From NCBI GenBank assembly GCA_964059195.1, contig CAXKWD010000007.1:54473620-54537619 (forward strand): 64,000 nt of DNA. The letters are read 5' to 3'. Below, one piece after another: positions 53,985-64,000 of the stretch. How positions within the stretch are numbered: position 1 is the first letter of the stretch; every line of letters starts with the position of its first letter. This DNA comes from Ectobius pallidus (Eukaryota; Arthropoda; Insecta; Blattodea; Ectobiidae). Below the pieces are notes generated by a model that had not been told where the DNA came from, did not search any database, and was given only the letters and a program-made list of their open reading frames with translations. A program made the position numbers and the translations under genes.

Positions 53985-54460
53985 TATCATTCACTTTCCC
54001 ATAGAAAAAGGTATATGTGTCTGGTTATATTGAACCTTCACCCTCCCATCGAACTTCCTGTACTGCTACTACATCTAACCTGTATTTCTTTAATTCTCTA
54101 GTTATTGATTTAAGCACCCCAGGCCTTTACAAGCTCATAACATTCCACATTCCAAATCTACAGTTCCTACGATTTTTAGACTCCCTCTTTGCAGTCCCTA
54201 CCTGGAGATCCGAATGAGGGACTATTTTACCTCCGGAAAATTTTACACCGACAGGATCCATAAACGAAGCAAGCATTTCATAACACCATTTTGTTACCTG
54301 TTAAGCTCATGACTAACTCCCAAACTGGAGGACCACCTCATGCCATCTGTCCACGACTGCTTATTCAATACGTTCACAGCTACCCTCCATATTCAGGAGG
54401 CCGTACCCTCTATCCACAACCTGAGGACGTGCCATGCTGTGGTAATTGACCAACCCCTTA
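53985..54460 (-). mobile_element. RTE-C 5' leader and start of endonuclease, inverted relative to the rest
   Basis: Reading leftwards from 54460: leader matching 21650-21968, then a WNV-type start (GGAATGTGGAATGTTATGAG), decayed LDVVAVQEVRWEGEGSI and TYTFFYGKVNDNHH, stopping at 53985. The next residues of this protein (RRINSAIKKVEF) are on the plus strand at 50880. In this copy leader and endonuclease are contiguous, giving the reference for the P-element empty site in RTE-A. Confidence 0.75.
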
Positions 54461-54462
54461 TA

Positions 54463-55744
54463 CAGAGTGTATCATAATTAATAGTACCGTACAAACCAAA
54501 ATGGATGAAAGTATAAAATTACAGAAGCAAATATGTTCCAGCAAACAGTAAGAATTATTATTGGGAATGTGTGGTTATTCACTTCATGAAGAAGCATTGT
54601 CAATTAGTACAAGGGGCATTCGGAAATGATTTACAATAGTAGTTTTTTGTACCTTGTTTATTAATGAACACGAGTCAATGTACATGGGATCTCTCAATAT
54701 ACTCTCCACCAACGTCAATACACTGCTGCTATCTTCCTGGCAACTTCATTACTGCATCACGGAACCAATGTTTGGGGGTTCTATGCACCCACTCGCGGAC
54801 AGCTGCCTGCAATTCTTCATTGTTGCTGAACCTTTTCCCTCGCAGTGCGTCCTTCATGCTGTTGAATAGAGCATAACCAGATAGAGAGAAATTCGATGAA
54901 TATGGTGGTGGGTATAGCACAACAATGAACCTCGGTGATGTCAACTTTGAAGTCATCGCATTGCTGGTGTGCAGCCCTACGTTGACATGCTGGTCGAAAG
55001 GAGTGCTCCTCTGCAGTTAAATGTTTATGAATATCTGCTGTTTTGACTCCTTCCTTCCACAAAAACCATGTAGTCTGCCTTTATCCATGATAGTCGCCTT
55101 CCATCTTGTCCATGACTTTCTCTACTTGACAACAAACAAGCACTGTTCTTTCACTATACACTGTTTTCACAACTGCCATGTAGCGTCTGCATGGTGTACT
55201 AGTATCAGGTTATCGTCCTATGAGAGGACATGCTCATAGATTGAGCTGTATTTTCAAAACTACACAATTGTAAATCATTTCCGAAAGCCCCTTGTACAAA
55301 TTAATTTAAAAAGTAGACTTTTTGTGTAAGCCAATTGCCATTCTAAGTTTCCTCACAATTCTTTCTATAGCTTAACTTAACAAGGAATACAATTCTAGTT
55401 TAGTATGTTACGTGTTCTTAATACTGTACACTCTTCCTTTTAAAGGAGGGGTTCAAAGTGTCGTCTTTGCACCTGGATGCAATACATCACTGCACTCATC
55501 TGTGCAGTGAGTTCTGAATTATTTCAAACACCCCCAGATCATCTTGGAATTCTTGACAAGCATGTACAATTCTTTGCTCCAGTACTTCATTGGTATCGTC
55601 AGTGGTGGCTTGTAACCACACATTCACAAAAATAAATGTCACACATGGCTTGTTTGTGGACCCATGTTTGTGGGAACTTTTTTGTTTCTGTTATCGTATA
55701 CTTTCAACTGTTTCGGTTTGCGCTATTAATTATGATACACCATG
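54463..55744 (-). mobile_element. mariner-like element with CAGAGTGTATCATAATTA ends
   Basis: CAGAGTGTATCATAATTAAT at 54463 and ATTAATTATGATACACCATG ending at 55744 are TIRs flanked by TA (54461-54462, 55745-55746). At 55440-55680 the minus strand encodes a decayed mariner-type C-terminus (NVWLQATTDDTNEVLEQRIV, HACQEFQDDLGVFE, DDTLNPS-type end). A second mariner-like element is nested at 54610-55294. Confidence 0.65.
54610..55294 (-). mobile_element. Deleted mariner-like element nested in the previous one
   Basis: CAAGGGGCATTCGGAAATGA at 54610 is mirrored by CATTTCCGAAAGCCCCTTG ending at 55294, with TA on both sides (54608-54609, 55295-55296). The minus strand keeps transposase pieces: YPPPYSSNFSLSGYALFNSM (the usual HPPYSPDL-P-D--LF block), KDALRGKRFSNNEELQAAVR, EWVHRTPKHWFRDAVMKLPG at 54729-54956, and an N-terminal remnant to 55062. 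At 685 bp most of the gene is deleted. Nonsense and frameshift changes make it inactive. Confidence 0.8.
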
Positions 55745-55746
55745 TA

Positions 55747-56639
55747 TATATTGTATGTGCACAGGCAGCGAAGGAAGTGGGAAAAATCCAGAGGCAGTAT
55801 GCTATCCCAAAATTTTTCCCTATTATACCTCAATCTGAAAAAGCATATCCCCTCCCTTACAACATAATAAATATGTGTTATGCAGGATACATGATATACA
55901 CTTGGTGGTGTTTTTAATTAACTTCCTCCATGAACAACCAACCCTGCTTTATGGAAGATTGCCAAGCAGGAGCACAACATAAGACTAGAAAATTTAATAC
56001 TGTCGATTAACAGTCGATTTCCCGGTCATGGAAACTAAAAATAACGGCCATGGGTGTCGGCATGTTTACCACATGCACCCAATCCTTACCATATGCCCCC
56101 AATCCTGCCATCTGTCTATGGTAGATGAGCAGCCATCAGGTGGTAGGCCTAGTCCCTTCAGGGATGTAGCACCATGGAGTTTTGTTTATTTATTTCAATA
56201 ATTTTTTTTATTTATTTAAGACCTATTTAAACAATATAAAGGTATATTTTGTTACCGAGAAATGTTTTTAAAACACCGAATCTAGAGGTATAGTCATCAA
56301 GATGGCAACAAAAGACCATCACAAGTTATCATCACAGCCTTCTATAATGACAATGGCTAGAGATGAAAGCGTACGAGTGGATGAAAAATCATGAAAAGTA
56401 ATTATTATAGCCTATTACGACTCAAAGAAACATTAACAAGTTGTATTAAATTTTCAGTGATGGTATGCTATTTAACCATTGAAACCAGTGCCAGAATGTC
56501 ATTGGACCTTTAAAACCAGTGACGGTACTCCTTACCACCACATACTGCTTCACTTTCCTCACTGTGTACAGGTATATATACCTCTACACATACATACATA
56601 AATTGAGTTATCACACATTTGGTTAAATATTACAATAAA
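55747..56639. other. Non-coding sequence with a SINE-like tail fragment
   Basis: No gene recognised. Positions about 56125-56195 (GGTGGTAGGCCTAGTCCCTT, then ACCATGGAGTTTTGTTTA) match the 3' part of the SINE-like repeat at 57290-57345. Confidence 0.45.
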
Positions 56640-56985
56640 AGGGTACTAAATTGGGCATTATTCCGGTACTGGCCAAACAATTTGGTCCAATATCAATAGA
56701 TGTCTTCCCATAGACCAAGTTTCATGAAAATCCAATAAAGCGTATTTGAGTTATCGCACCTTTAAAATACACTAAATTGGGCTTTACTCTGGTCCAATAT
56801 CAATAGCCTTCTTCCCATGGACATTACAAACGCTTATACCAAGTTTCATTAAAATCCGATAAAGTGTATTTTATTTATCGTGCGTACAGCCACATGGACA
56901 GACAGAAAGACAGATGGATGGACAGATATTTTCCCGTCCCCCACACAATCTCATAAAATACCATACTGGCACTTAATAATAACCT
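56640..56985 (+). repeat. Decayed relative of the AGTGCCAGTATG repeat
   Basis: TACTAAATTGGGCATTATTC, ATACCAAGTTTCATTAAAAT, GGACAGACAGAAAGACAG and CATACTGGCACTTAATAA follow in the same order as at 34810-35206, as two tandem units. The left terminus is missing. Confidence 0.65.
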
Positions 56986-57119
56986 CATCTTCCAGAAAGT
57001 TTACCCCTCTATTTTCAGAAATTATATAAATTTTCAAGGGAAGGAGTGCCTTGTTTGAATTTTAATATTGACCATGTTACTTCCCGGGCTTAACTGGGTA
57101 TGTTTGCAAAATTTCATGC

Positions 57120-57345
57120 AAATTGGTCAAGAAATGTGCCTCTCGTGGTTAGCGTCGCTGGCTATGGATCCACAGGTTGAGTTCAATCCCCAGTACCGGC
57201 TCGAATTTTTCTGAAGTAAAGAGGTCTGGAATAAGGTGTACTCAGCTTTATGATACAAACTGACGAGAAACTTCATTGAGAAGTAGGATGTCGGATGGTA
57301 GGCCTTGTCCCTCCAGAGACGAAGAGCCACGGAGTTTAGTTTAGT
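57120..57345 (+). repeat. tRNA-derived SINE-like repeat
   Basis: TCTCGTGGTTAGCGTCGCTG (A-box-like) and AGGTTGAGTTCAATCCCC (B-box-like) about 35 bp apart head a ~225-bp repeat. Its body (AATTTTTCTGAAGTAAAGAG) and 3' part (GGTAGGCCTTGTCCCTCC, CGGAGTTTAGTTTAGT) recur at 15225 and 56140. The head looks like a tRNA with a G-C-T-A anticodon loop region but is not a functional tRNA. Confidence 0.5.
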
Positions 57346-58557
57346 GTCCAATAGACTGGTGAAATTAGCAATATAGATCCTGCCACAAAGTGACTACACT
57401 GGCAATTGGTATCTCTGTCAGGGACATCATAGCTCGCGCTCTTGGAGAAGGGAAATCTTGCTTGTAGACAGCAGCCAACGCAACATGCACTAGCGGCGAA
57501 GACAAGAATCATTGCAAAGCGATTGCGACGACCAATGCGCATTTACATGTTTAAATGATTTAAAATTGTTAAACATCATGTGAAGCATGATTTCAGTCAA
57601 TAAGAATATATCACAAAGAAGATTTGAAGTAGTTTAATAGTGGGCCTATACAGTGCTGTAATAAAAAAATATAAATATTCTTTACATTAATAACTGGTTG
57701 TTGTACAACACTGCAACATGATCAGGGGCCTCCACTGGTACAATCATATTTTTCAGTTCATGCAGCAGTATTGCCCTTTCCAGCCCTGAGTTGTAAAAGG
57801 TTTTTATGAATTCTTACAGTTCAAAATTGCTAAGCCTGAGGAGCTATTAAACTTGTATTTACATTTATTCTTACAGAGATTTTTTTACGAACATTTTAGT
57901 ACATGGGAATACATTGCGTGGAAAGGAGGTGTATTTTATTAACTTAGGAACATGAAACTGAATAAATATGTGTCGGCTTCAAGAAGGAAGAACCGAAAGA
58001 GGCATTTCACCGCCCCATCTCATATCAGGAGACGATTAATGTCCGCTCCTCTTTCCAAAGAGCTGAGACCGAAGTACAATTTTAGTAAGGTTATGAAAAT
58101 ATACTCATAATACATTAATTAAGTTATAATGGTAATGGTAATTTTATTAATAGTGTGCATTAGTGATAACAGTGGCCCTAGTTGTAGCTCTAAAAGTAGT
58201 GATCTTAATAATAGTGATAGTGACAGTAACAAAAGTAAGTTATACTGCAATATTGAAACTAATGAAATTATCTGCTAAATAGCACATGTAGCATATACGT
58301 AATTGCTGCAAAGAATGAGCTTTTTATGTAGATATGTACAAGGCAAAAACAAAAACAAATTACATCTGAAATACATGCAACTCACTCAATGGAACGTCAT
58401 CTCACATAAAAAAAGGTTTTCTAGTCAATTTGGCAAGAATTATCAACAGGACAACAGTACAAATTTAACCAAGTTCTACGTACTAAAAAATAGGTATTCT
58501 GGCAAAGAAGAAAAAAGGAAAAATGGAGTAGAAAGAAAGAATAATAACACTTCATAC
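57346..58557. other. XKR intron sequence next to the 5' exon, no recognised element
   Basis: AT-rich with no clear coding frame or repeat boundary. It directly follows the splice donor of the exon at 58558 (minus strand). Confidence 0.5.
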
Positions 58558-58741
58558 CTGTGAATAATACCAAGTAGGAATATATGAGCAAGCCAATGGT
58601 ACAGGCTTACAGTCTCATCCATTACATGCCAACGCATGCTGAACATCTGAATAACTGTAGCTGGCAGAATAATTAACAGAAATGTACTGACTGCCCAATA
58701 GGTATGCCCATGTTTGAAATACTCAACAACTAAGTATATAT
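58558..58741 (-). CDS. XK-related protein, exon with first transmembrane helices
   Basis: On the minus strand a strong acceptor (AATCTTGTGTTTGCAG) ends at 58742 and a donor (CAG|GTATGAAG) follows 58558. The 184-bp exon encodes IYLVVEYFKHGHTYWAVSTF, LLIILPATVIQMFSMRWHVM and DETVSLYHWLAHIFLLGIIH, then AG. This is the N-terminal part of XK-related proteins: a helix ending D-I-LVVEY-, then G-H--WA and a P--V-Q-FS-RW block. The frame stays open upstream to an ATG at 58838 (CCCTPVSFCTFTEETT), but that stretch lacks family similarity, so I prefer the acceptor as the exon start. The last two bases (AG) pair with the first G of the exon at 17899 to make an arginine codon. First exon(s) not found in the window. 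Confidence 0.85.
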
Positions 58742-58917
58742 CTGCAAACACAAGATTTACCAATATTAATACTAATAAACAGGTTGTTTCTTCTGTAAAT
58801 GTACAAAAGGAAACTGGAGTGCAGCAGCAATCTACCATCTAAAAAATGCATATTTGTTTATAAATAACATGGAATTCATTCAATTATTTCCTTTTCCTAA
58901 CGCTGATACTCCATCCC
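58742..58917. other. XKR upstream intron
   Basis: Intronic sequence upstream of the acceptor at 58742. The minus-strand frame open to 58838 is probably read-through of this intron. Confidence 0.45.
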
Positions 58918-59870
58918 TTCATGATGCAACAATGCTGGATGACACCTCTTCCAAAGACTTTCTGACTTGATACACTAAAGTGGTTCAAATCATACTTGTC
59001 GGATAGAACTCAAAAGGTAATAATAAATGGAAATGAATCTAACTTAGGGATTGTTAAAAATGGAGTACCTCAGAGATCGATACTAGGATCTTTGCTCTTT
59101 TTAATTTTCATCAATGACTGGCCATATAACTTAAGAGACAAATCAAAGGTATTGCTTTTGTACCCATAGATGATACTAGTGTACCTGCAACAGGAAAGTC
59201 ACAAGAACATTTATCAAGAATAGCTACAAAGGCTTTTCACAAATTAATTACATGGTTTCTAGCTAATAAAATGACATGTAATAATGAAAAGATTCACTTT
59301 ATTCAATTTAGAACAAAACACAGATGTATCTCAAACCTTATAATTAATTACCAAACACAAATCATAGAAGAAATTAGCAACATAAAATTCTTGGGTCTAC
59401 AAATTTACCAAAATCTTGACTGGATATGTTAGACATACTCAGTATGTCTAAATGGGAAAACATTGATTTGCTGAAATTCACTATGCAGGTTTTTTTTTTG
59501 AGGGGGGGGGGGCTAGGGAACTCGACCTCTAAGCCGGGTTTTTAATTATCAATCGTTTTAATTTTCTTTTTTTAAAATAATTTGGGCAAGGTTCATGGAT
59601 CACATGTCCATGTGATCATGGAACACATTGAAATGATAAGTTCAAAACTGAGTTCAGTGTGTTTCGCTTTCAGAATTTTGAATGATACATTACAACAGGA
59701 TGCATTACTCATGGTATATTTTGCATATTTTCACTCTGTAATGAGATACGGAATCATATTCTAGGGCAACTCTTCCCATAGGGAGAAGATATTTATATTA
59801 CAAAAACGTGCAAAAAGAATAATATGTACAAAGAAAAAAGATAATCTTGTAAACTGCTATTTGAAAAATT
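58918..59870 (+). pseudogene. CR1-like LINE RT fragment
   Basis: Decayed frames read TLKWFKSYLSDRTQKVIING, NGVPQRSILGSLLFLIFIND (motif B), a DDTS-type motif C remnant near 59170, FLANKMTCNNEKIHFIQF, NIKFLGLQIYQNLDW, then after a break at 59424-59590 HIEMISSKLSSVCFAFRILN, LMVYFAYFHSVMRYGIIF and LQKRAKRI. GVPQGSILGPLLFLIYIND is the CR1/Jockey-type consensus. The last block overlaps in type with the start of the fragment at 240. The break contains TTTTTTTTTTGAGGGGGGGG and an ATGGATCACATGTCCATG palindrome. Confidence 0.75.
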
Positions 59871-59921
59871 AAAAGTTTTCACTCTCATAGGCCTATAGGG
59901 CACCAATTGATTTCTGATTTT

Positions 59922-60308
59922 TCACGTCTTAGGATCAAAATTGTGCTCGACTTTCATTCTTGAACCCCTCAGCCTTCTTCTATTACTTAACACTGCCTCT
60001 TTCGCTCCCATATTGCTGAATTTCACTAAAATCAGCCTATTTGCCCCTTTTCCCATTCTATACGCACCTTCAATCTGAAACTCATTGAAATTTAGACTGA
60101 AGGTGTTCACAAAGAAGTCCAAGAGTGTACAGAGGGTATCCGGTCGTCTCTCGTATCTTGTTTCAGCTAGCCCAAAAATTACTATATTTTTCTTTCTATA
60201 ATTGAATTCCAGGCTTGATAATCTTCTTTTTAGAGCTATGCTTACTTCCTTCAATAATCCAATTTCTTTTCTGTTTTCTTCCACGTTCACGTTAACTGCT
60301 TGTACCAT
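59922..60308 (-). pseudogene. LINE ORF1-like protein fragment
   Basis: The minus-strand frame of 128 aa has an N-terminal coiled-coil-like stretch (ENRKEIGLLKEVSIALKRRL, SSLEFNYRKKN), then IVIFGLAETRYERRPDTLCT, LLDFFVNTFSLNFNEFQIEG, AYRMGKGANRLILVKFSNMG, AKEAVLSNRRRLRGSRMKV. This is the coiled coil plus RNA-recognition-motif layout of LINE ORF1 proteins. The C-terminus after FDPKT is missing, and no ORF2 of matching orientation is adjacent. Confidence 0.65.
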
Positions 60309-60919
60309 TCTTTTAGCTCCTTCATTGTTTTATTAAATTCGATGTGCATTTCATTAAATCAGTCCCTCATTTCTCTCCGGGATTTAACTCAACACCTCCA
60401 ATTACTAAGAGGATCATAATTAATTATTAATCCAATTAACCACATGTTACCTATATTCCTCCAGTTTTTATCTTCTCTTCCCTCTTCCCTCACTCTTCTC
60501 CAGTTCAATCTTCCTATCCTTATTCCACAAACTTCATGACTCACCCCCCCCCAAACTTCATTGCTCACCCCCCAACCTGATCGGCTGTCGACAAAGGCGC
60601 CCATAAGATATTTTCTAGGGGGAGGGCAATTCTTTCAATTAATTTATTTTTTGTCGCTTTAACTTCTTGGGCCACTATGTAACATTATATTAATAATGTA
60701 ATAATGTAATAAATGCAACAATGACGTAGCCAGAAAATAACTGCGGGGAGGGTCGGAAGTGCTGGGGGGGGGTTTGGAATACCCCCCAAAAAAGGGGGTT
60801 GGGTCCATCCCCAGAAAGTTTTTAAATAATGAGCTAATGAAAATCACATTTTATGCTATTTTAGCACAGAAAAACTAGTTAGGAAATTTGTTTACCATAC
60901 TCTAAGACATGCCAATGTA
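60309..60919. repeat. Low-complexity repeat with GGCGCCCAT and G/C runs
   Basis: Contains CAAAGGCGCCCATAAGATAT (about 60592), runs of C near 60545 and 60785 and of G near 60765. TTTTTAAATAATGAGCTAAT to ACTCTAAGACATG (60818-60912) recurs at 61718-61808 on the other side of the Tc1-like element. The same GGCGCCCATGG/C-run combination is at 62183-62230 and about 62960-62985. No gene. Confidence 0.5.
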
Positions 60920-61670
60920 CAGTCGGTCAAATAAAAAACGTCAGGACTCGTATGGAGTTAAAATTAAAGTTTTATCGCATTAGTTCACAAGTTTCCTATA
61001 AAAAACATGAAATACAGGTCATTTTCCGAACATATGAGGCCATGCGACAGGAGGGAAGAAATGAACGAGGGAAAAATGAAAAACGCGGAAAGCGCAATAC
61101 ACGATATTCAACTTAATGTATTGTCATAATTCATTTTGCTTTGTCATCGCACCACATACAAATGCTAGCTTGAGAGAAAGTGTAGTTAGGGCCGTAATTG
61201 ACCTGCATTTTTCGGCCTCTGAAGCAGCGAGAAGGTTCCATATTAAAGGTGGGTACTTCACTATAATGCGACCGGAAGTTTTCATAGGAATCGTGGATCT
61301 GGCCGGCCATGTATTTCGATGCTAGATTGGTGGCAGAAGTTGAACGTAAGTTATTAATTTTGCACTGCAAGTACCGGTAATATAAAATAAAATCTTTAAA
61401 AAATGCTCCTTGAATAATTATATTCCTTGCAAGTTTATTAATTATTAATATTATAAGAATTTGCAACCAAGAATATGGCGGATGTGAGACATATAGCCAC
61501 AGCCTTCTATACATGTTCGTTTTGGAACAAAACTGACTAAATGATCAAGAAAATACATGGAGAGACAAGAGGCAGGTGTGAACCTAACCTTAAGTCTTCC
61601 TGTACATGCGCATATGCTCGTTCGTGATACTTAATCAAATACCGCCAGACATTTTTTATTTGACCGACTG
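60920..61670 (+). mobile_element. Tc1/mariner-type MITE with CAGTCGGTC ends (copy 2)
   Basis: CAGTCGGTCAAATAAAAAAC at 60920 and TTTTTTATTTGACCGACTG ending at 61670, with TA at 60918-60919 and 61671-61672. The 751-bp element matches copy 1 (38738-39489) in reverse orientation. Plus-strand 61155-61325 retains LRESVVRAVIDLHFSASEAA and RRFHI, a helix-turn-helix start of a transposase; the catalytic region is deleted. Confidence 0.85.
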
Positions 61671-61672
61671 TA

Positions 61673-62237
61673 AATAAGAAATCATTACCTAAGTGGGGGG
61701 TCCACCCCAGGAAAATTTTTAAATATTGAACTAATGAAAATCACATTTTACGCTATTTTAGCACTGAAAAACTAGTTAGCAAATTTTATTATTATACTCT
61801 AAGACATGAAACTTAAACAAGAAATTGTTACCTAAGTTATAATACTTATTACTATTAATAAGAAAAGTTGAATAACACATGGAACAGTGGACATAATAGG
61901 CCTACTCATTATGTCATGAAAAGAAAATAACTGCTATATCATATTTGGCACACCAACAAATCTTGTTTAATTAAATAAATATTTTTTTAAAATACAAATA
62001 TAGAATTTTAGGTTTTGACTTTTAGGGGTCCAAACCTATGGACCACTGTGGATTCTGCTTTCATGTTGTCAATTTGGTAAAACTTCTGCAAACTTTTTAT
62101 GTCTCAACTGACTTTCAAATAATTGTCTTAAAAGAAAAACACCTTACTATAATAATTATTAATATACATTTTTTCCTTACCTCCCCCCCCCCCCCCCCCC
62201 CGTCCCCAGGTATAGGCGCCCATGGCTGTCGAAATTC
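61673..62237. repeat. Second copy of the 60.8-kb repeat, then a C run
   Basis: 61690-61811 repeats 60795-60913 in direct orientation. The rest is AT-rich and ends in a run of 19 C at 62183-62201 followed by GTCCCCAGGTATAGGCGCCC. Confidence 0.55.
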
Positions 62238-62696
62238 TTAAACTTTATCTTGAAGATTCTGCTTGGGATTTACATCAATATACGGTTTCCATTTATCTTC
62301 GCCACTGCTTTTACTTTCAGTAATCTTGTATTTTATATCTAAATTATGTTTCAGTTTACATGGATGTTTCTTTCTGCAGTGATCTTGCCATTTGTCATGC
62401 CTAATAATGGCATTGCACAATAATTCTAAACACTTATATTTAAATTGCTGTTGTTTTTTCGAAATTTTCGAGATACCGAGATGAACTGAAACCAGTAGCC
62501 ATAACCTCAAGTTTCAAATTAAGAATGCAGCATTGGTTATAGACAGATTTTTCCACACCTTCCCTCTCGTTCTTATAAGGTGGCACGTGCGTTTGAATGC
62601 AGTAAAATCACTTCCAAGAATAATATTATTCTTGCAGGCGGCATTGTACAAAGACTGTAATAACCCAGCATAATACTCCAATAATTCTACCAACAA
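62238..62696 (-). other. Two unrecognised minus-strand frames
   Basis: 62514-62696 (LVELLEYYAGLLQSLYNAAC, KNNIILGSDFTAF) and 62238-62510 (LCNAIIRHDKWQDHCRKKHP, CKLKHNLDIKYKITESKSSG, EDKWKPYIDV) are adjacent. The second contains C...H..C...H spacing like a BED/hAT-type zinc finger followed by a KW-PY block, so a TE-derived DNA-binding domain is possible, but I do not recognise a family. No splice sites are convincing. Confidence 0.25.
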
Positions 62697-64000
62697 TGGT
62701 TCAGTTCGCAGTCGCCGCTATCGGCACAGAGTGATCGATTTCGTTGGCGCGGCAGTTGTTTACAAGCAAATGCCTTTCACTAATTTATTGACTTTCCACT
62801 TCTAAAGAATAAGAAGAGACCTTTTGAAGTTATAAAAATTGACCGTTTTTATTTTTAATAAAAAAATGCTAATTTTGCAACAATTTTCACCCCCCCAGAA
62901 AATTCATAAAACGATAATATTTTGCCCCTCCCAGAAATTTCAATGACGCAGTCTGCGTCTTCCCCCCCCCCCCGTGGGCACCCCTGCTTATTCTGTAAAC
63001 CACCAGTTCAATCCCCATCTTTGTTACTTCAGAAACAATCATCGGCAACAGGTCGTAGACTGCCGATTCTTTGCATATCCATGGTCGTTGACTCACACAC
63101 ACGCGTAAAACTCTACTTCCACCTTCACACAAAACCAACCGACCTCACCGACTTCTGAAGGATGAATGGATGCATATGTGCTAAGTATATTGCTACTTCA
63201 ATGCTCCATAGCTCAGCAATTCTATAAGTGGTGTAAAGAAAATTTGGTGCAGCCAGTAATTATACTATTTATTATTAATATGATCAAGAACTTAATAGCC
63301 TCAACCCTTTTCAACAAAAAGACAATTATTTATCTGTATAAGAGTGATCTTATTTCGTGCAAATTATCCCTAAATTTCCAAATGCTTCTTTTTTCCCATT
63401 TTCATGACAAATAATATGAGAAATTATTTCGAATCCTTCTAAGATGCATACTTTGCAAAGGTGTGATAAAATAGGAACTATAAGAACAGAGGCGTAGGGT
63501 TTGAACCCCTATTTCCCAGGCACACCACTTTGATATGTATATTTATGGAGATTAATTCAGTATGCCAATATTTTAATTAGTGTCCAAATGTATATTTCAA
63601 TGTGGGTATTCTAATCTAATTCAGTAGGCCTATATTTTAATTAGTGTACAAATGTATATTTCAATGTGATTAATCTATTCTAGGGACCTAATTCTGGGGG
63701 TGTTATTTTGACAGGCTTGTTCTTTGATATGTATATTTTTTTTTATTTCTTTTTGTGTGAGGGGGAGGCTTTGATGCTGACGTCACATTTTCTCATGTTC
63801 TCTCATTCTCTGTCATTCGTGTTTCTTACTAGAAAACTCTTTGCTACTGGGCCACTCAGTTAAACAGCTTTGATTCTGTAGTTTTTCCCATTACGCCACA
63901 AACAGTCTGTCTGTAGCAAGTGTCTAGTGTACTTATACAGTGGTTCCTGTCTGCAGCTTAAGTCTTGTATAAGCCATAGAGAGATGCATCATGATGTGAG
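62697..64000. other. Non-coding sequence, no recognised gene
   Basis: Low-complexity C run at about 62961-62973 with GTGGGCACCCC. 63530-63670 has two copies of a TTTTAATTAGTGT-ACAAATG / TATATTTCAATGTG unit about 70 bp apart. I see no conserved frame and no XKR first exon. Confidence 0.4.

Noticed and set aside
58742..58838. ATG at 58838 as the XKR start codon
   Set aside because: Residues before ADIYLVVEY lack family similarity and a strong acceptor (TTGTGTTTGCAG) lies at 58742; more N-terminal sequence is expected from an upstream exon.

Overview
This window is eukaryotic, intron-rich and AT-rich, and looks like an arthropod genome, most likely an insect with a large repeat-laden genome. 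The evidence is repeat content: RTE, Jockey and CR1-like LINEs, Penelope-like elements (PLEs), P, hAT, mariner and pogo relatives, a Helitron, tRNA-derived SINE-like pieces, and frequent short 'aggcctata' strings. I cannot name the species. There are no operons, rRNA genes or CRISPR arrays. Almost every long reading frame belongs to a transposable element (TE), and most are broken.

Host gene. The only convincing host gene is an XK-related (XKR) membrane-protein gene on the minus strand. Two coding exons are visible, 58558-58741 and 17709-17899. Both have consensus splice sites and their phases match, so they would be joined by an intron of about 40.7 kb. The 5' exons are probably beyond the right edge. 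No exon downstream of 17709 was recognised.

Layout. 1-6.9 kb is a TE mosaic: a hAT end, a LINE 3' end split by a solo LTR, a PLE split by a 1.9-kb hAT element, and a broken Jockey LINE. Two elements with TAGTCC termini and 3-bp target-site duplications (TSDs) follow at 6.9-8.7 and 11.1-13.8 kb. The second carries remnants of a FEN1/XPG-like nuclease plus a cysteine-rich CXC domain. 13.8-21.6 kb holds small TIR elements, a deleted pogo-like element and the 3'-most visible XKR exon.

The XKR intron (17.7-58.6 kb) contains a remarkable nest. One RTE retrotransposon copy (RTE-A) starts near 21650 and is recognisable to about 50298. Its own ~2.8 kb is spread over ~28.6 kb by successive insertions: a P element with terminal inverted repeats (TIRs) at 21969-31625, itself containing a solo LTR and a Helitron; a second RTE (RTE-B, 32760-38600), itself containing a TIR repeat and a Helitron-like insertion; a Tc1-like MITE; a 7.6-kb inverted pair of PLE copies sharing one 13-bp TSD (39583-47184), with a third TAGTCC element inside one copy; and a hAT element. 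Most junctions can be read to the base because the interrupted frame or a sister copy shows the pre-insertion sequence.

50.3-58.5 kb has further PLE, RTE, Jockey, mariner and SINE-like pieces, including a 3-kb segment bounded by a 105-bp inverted repeat. 58.9-64 kb, upstream of the visible exons, holds a CR1-like LINE, a LINE ORF1-like frame, a second Tc1-like MITE and low-complexity C/G-run repeats.
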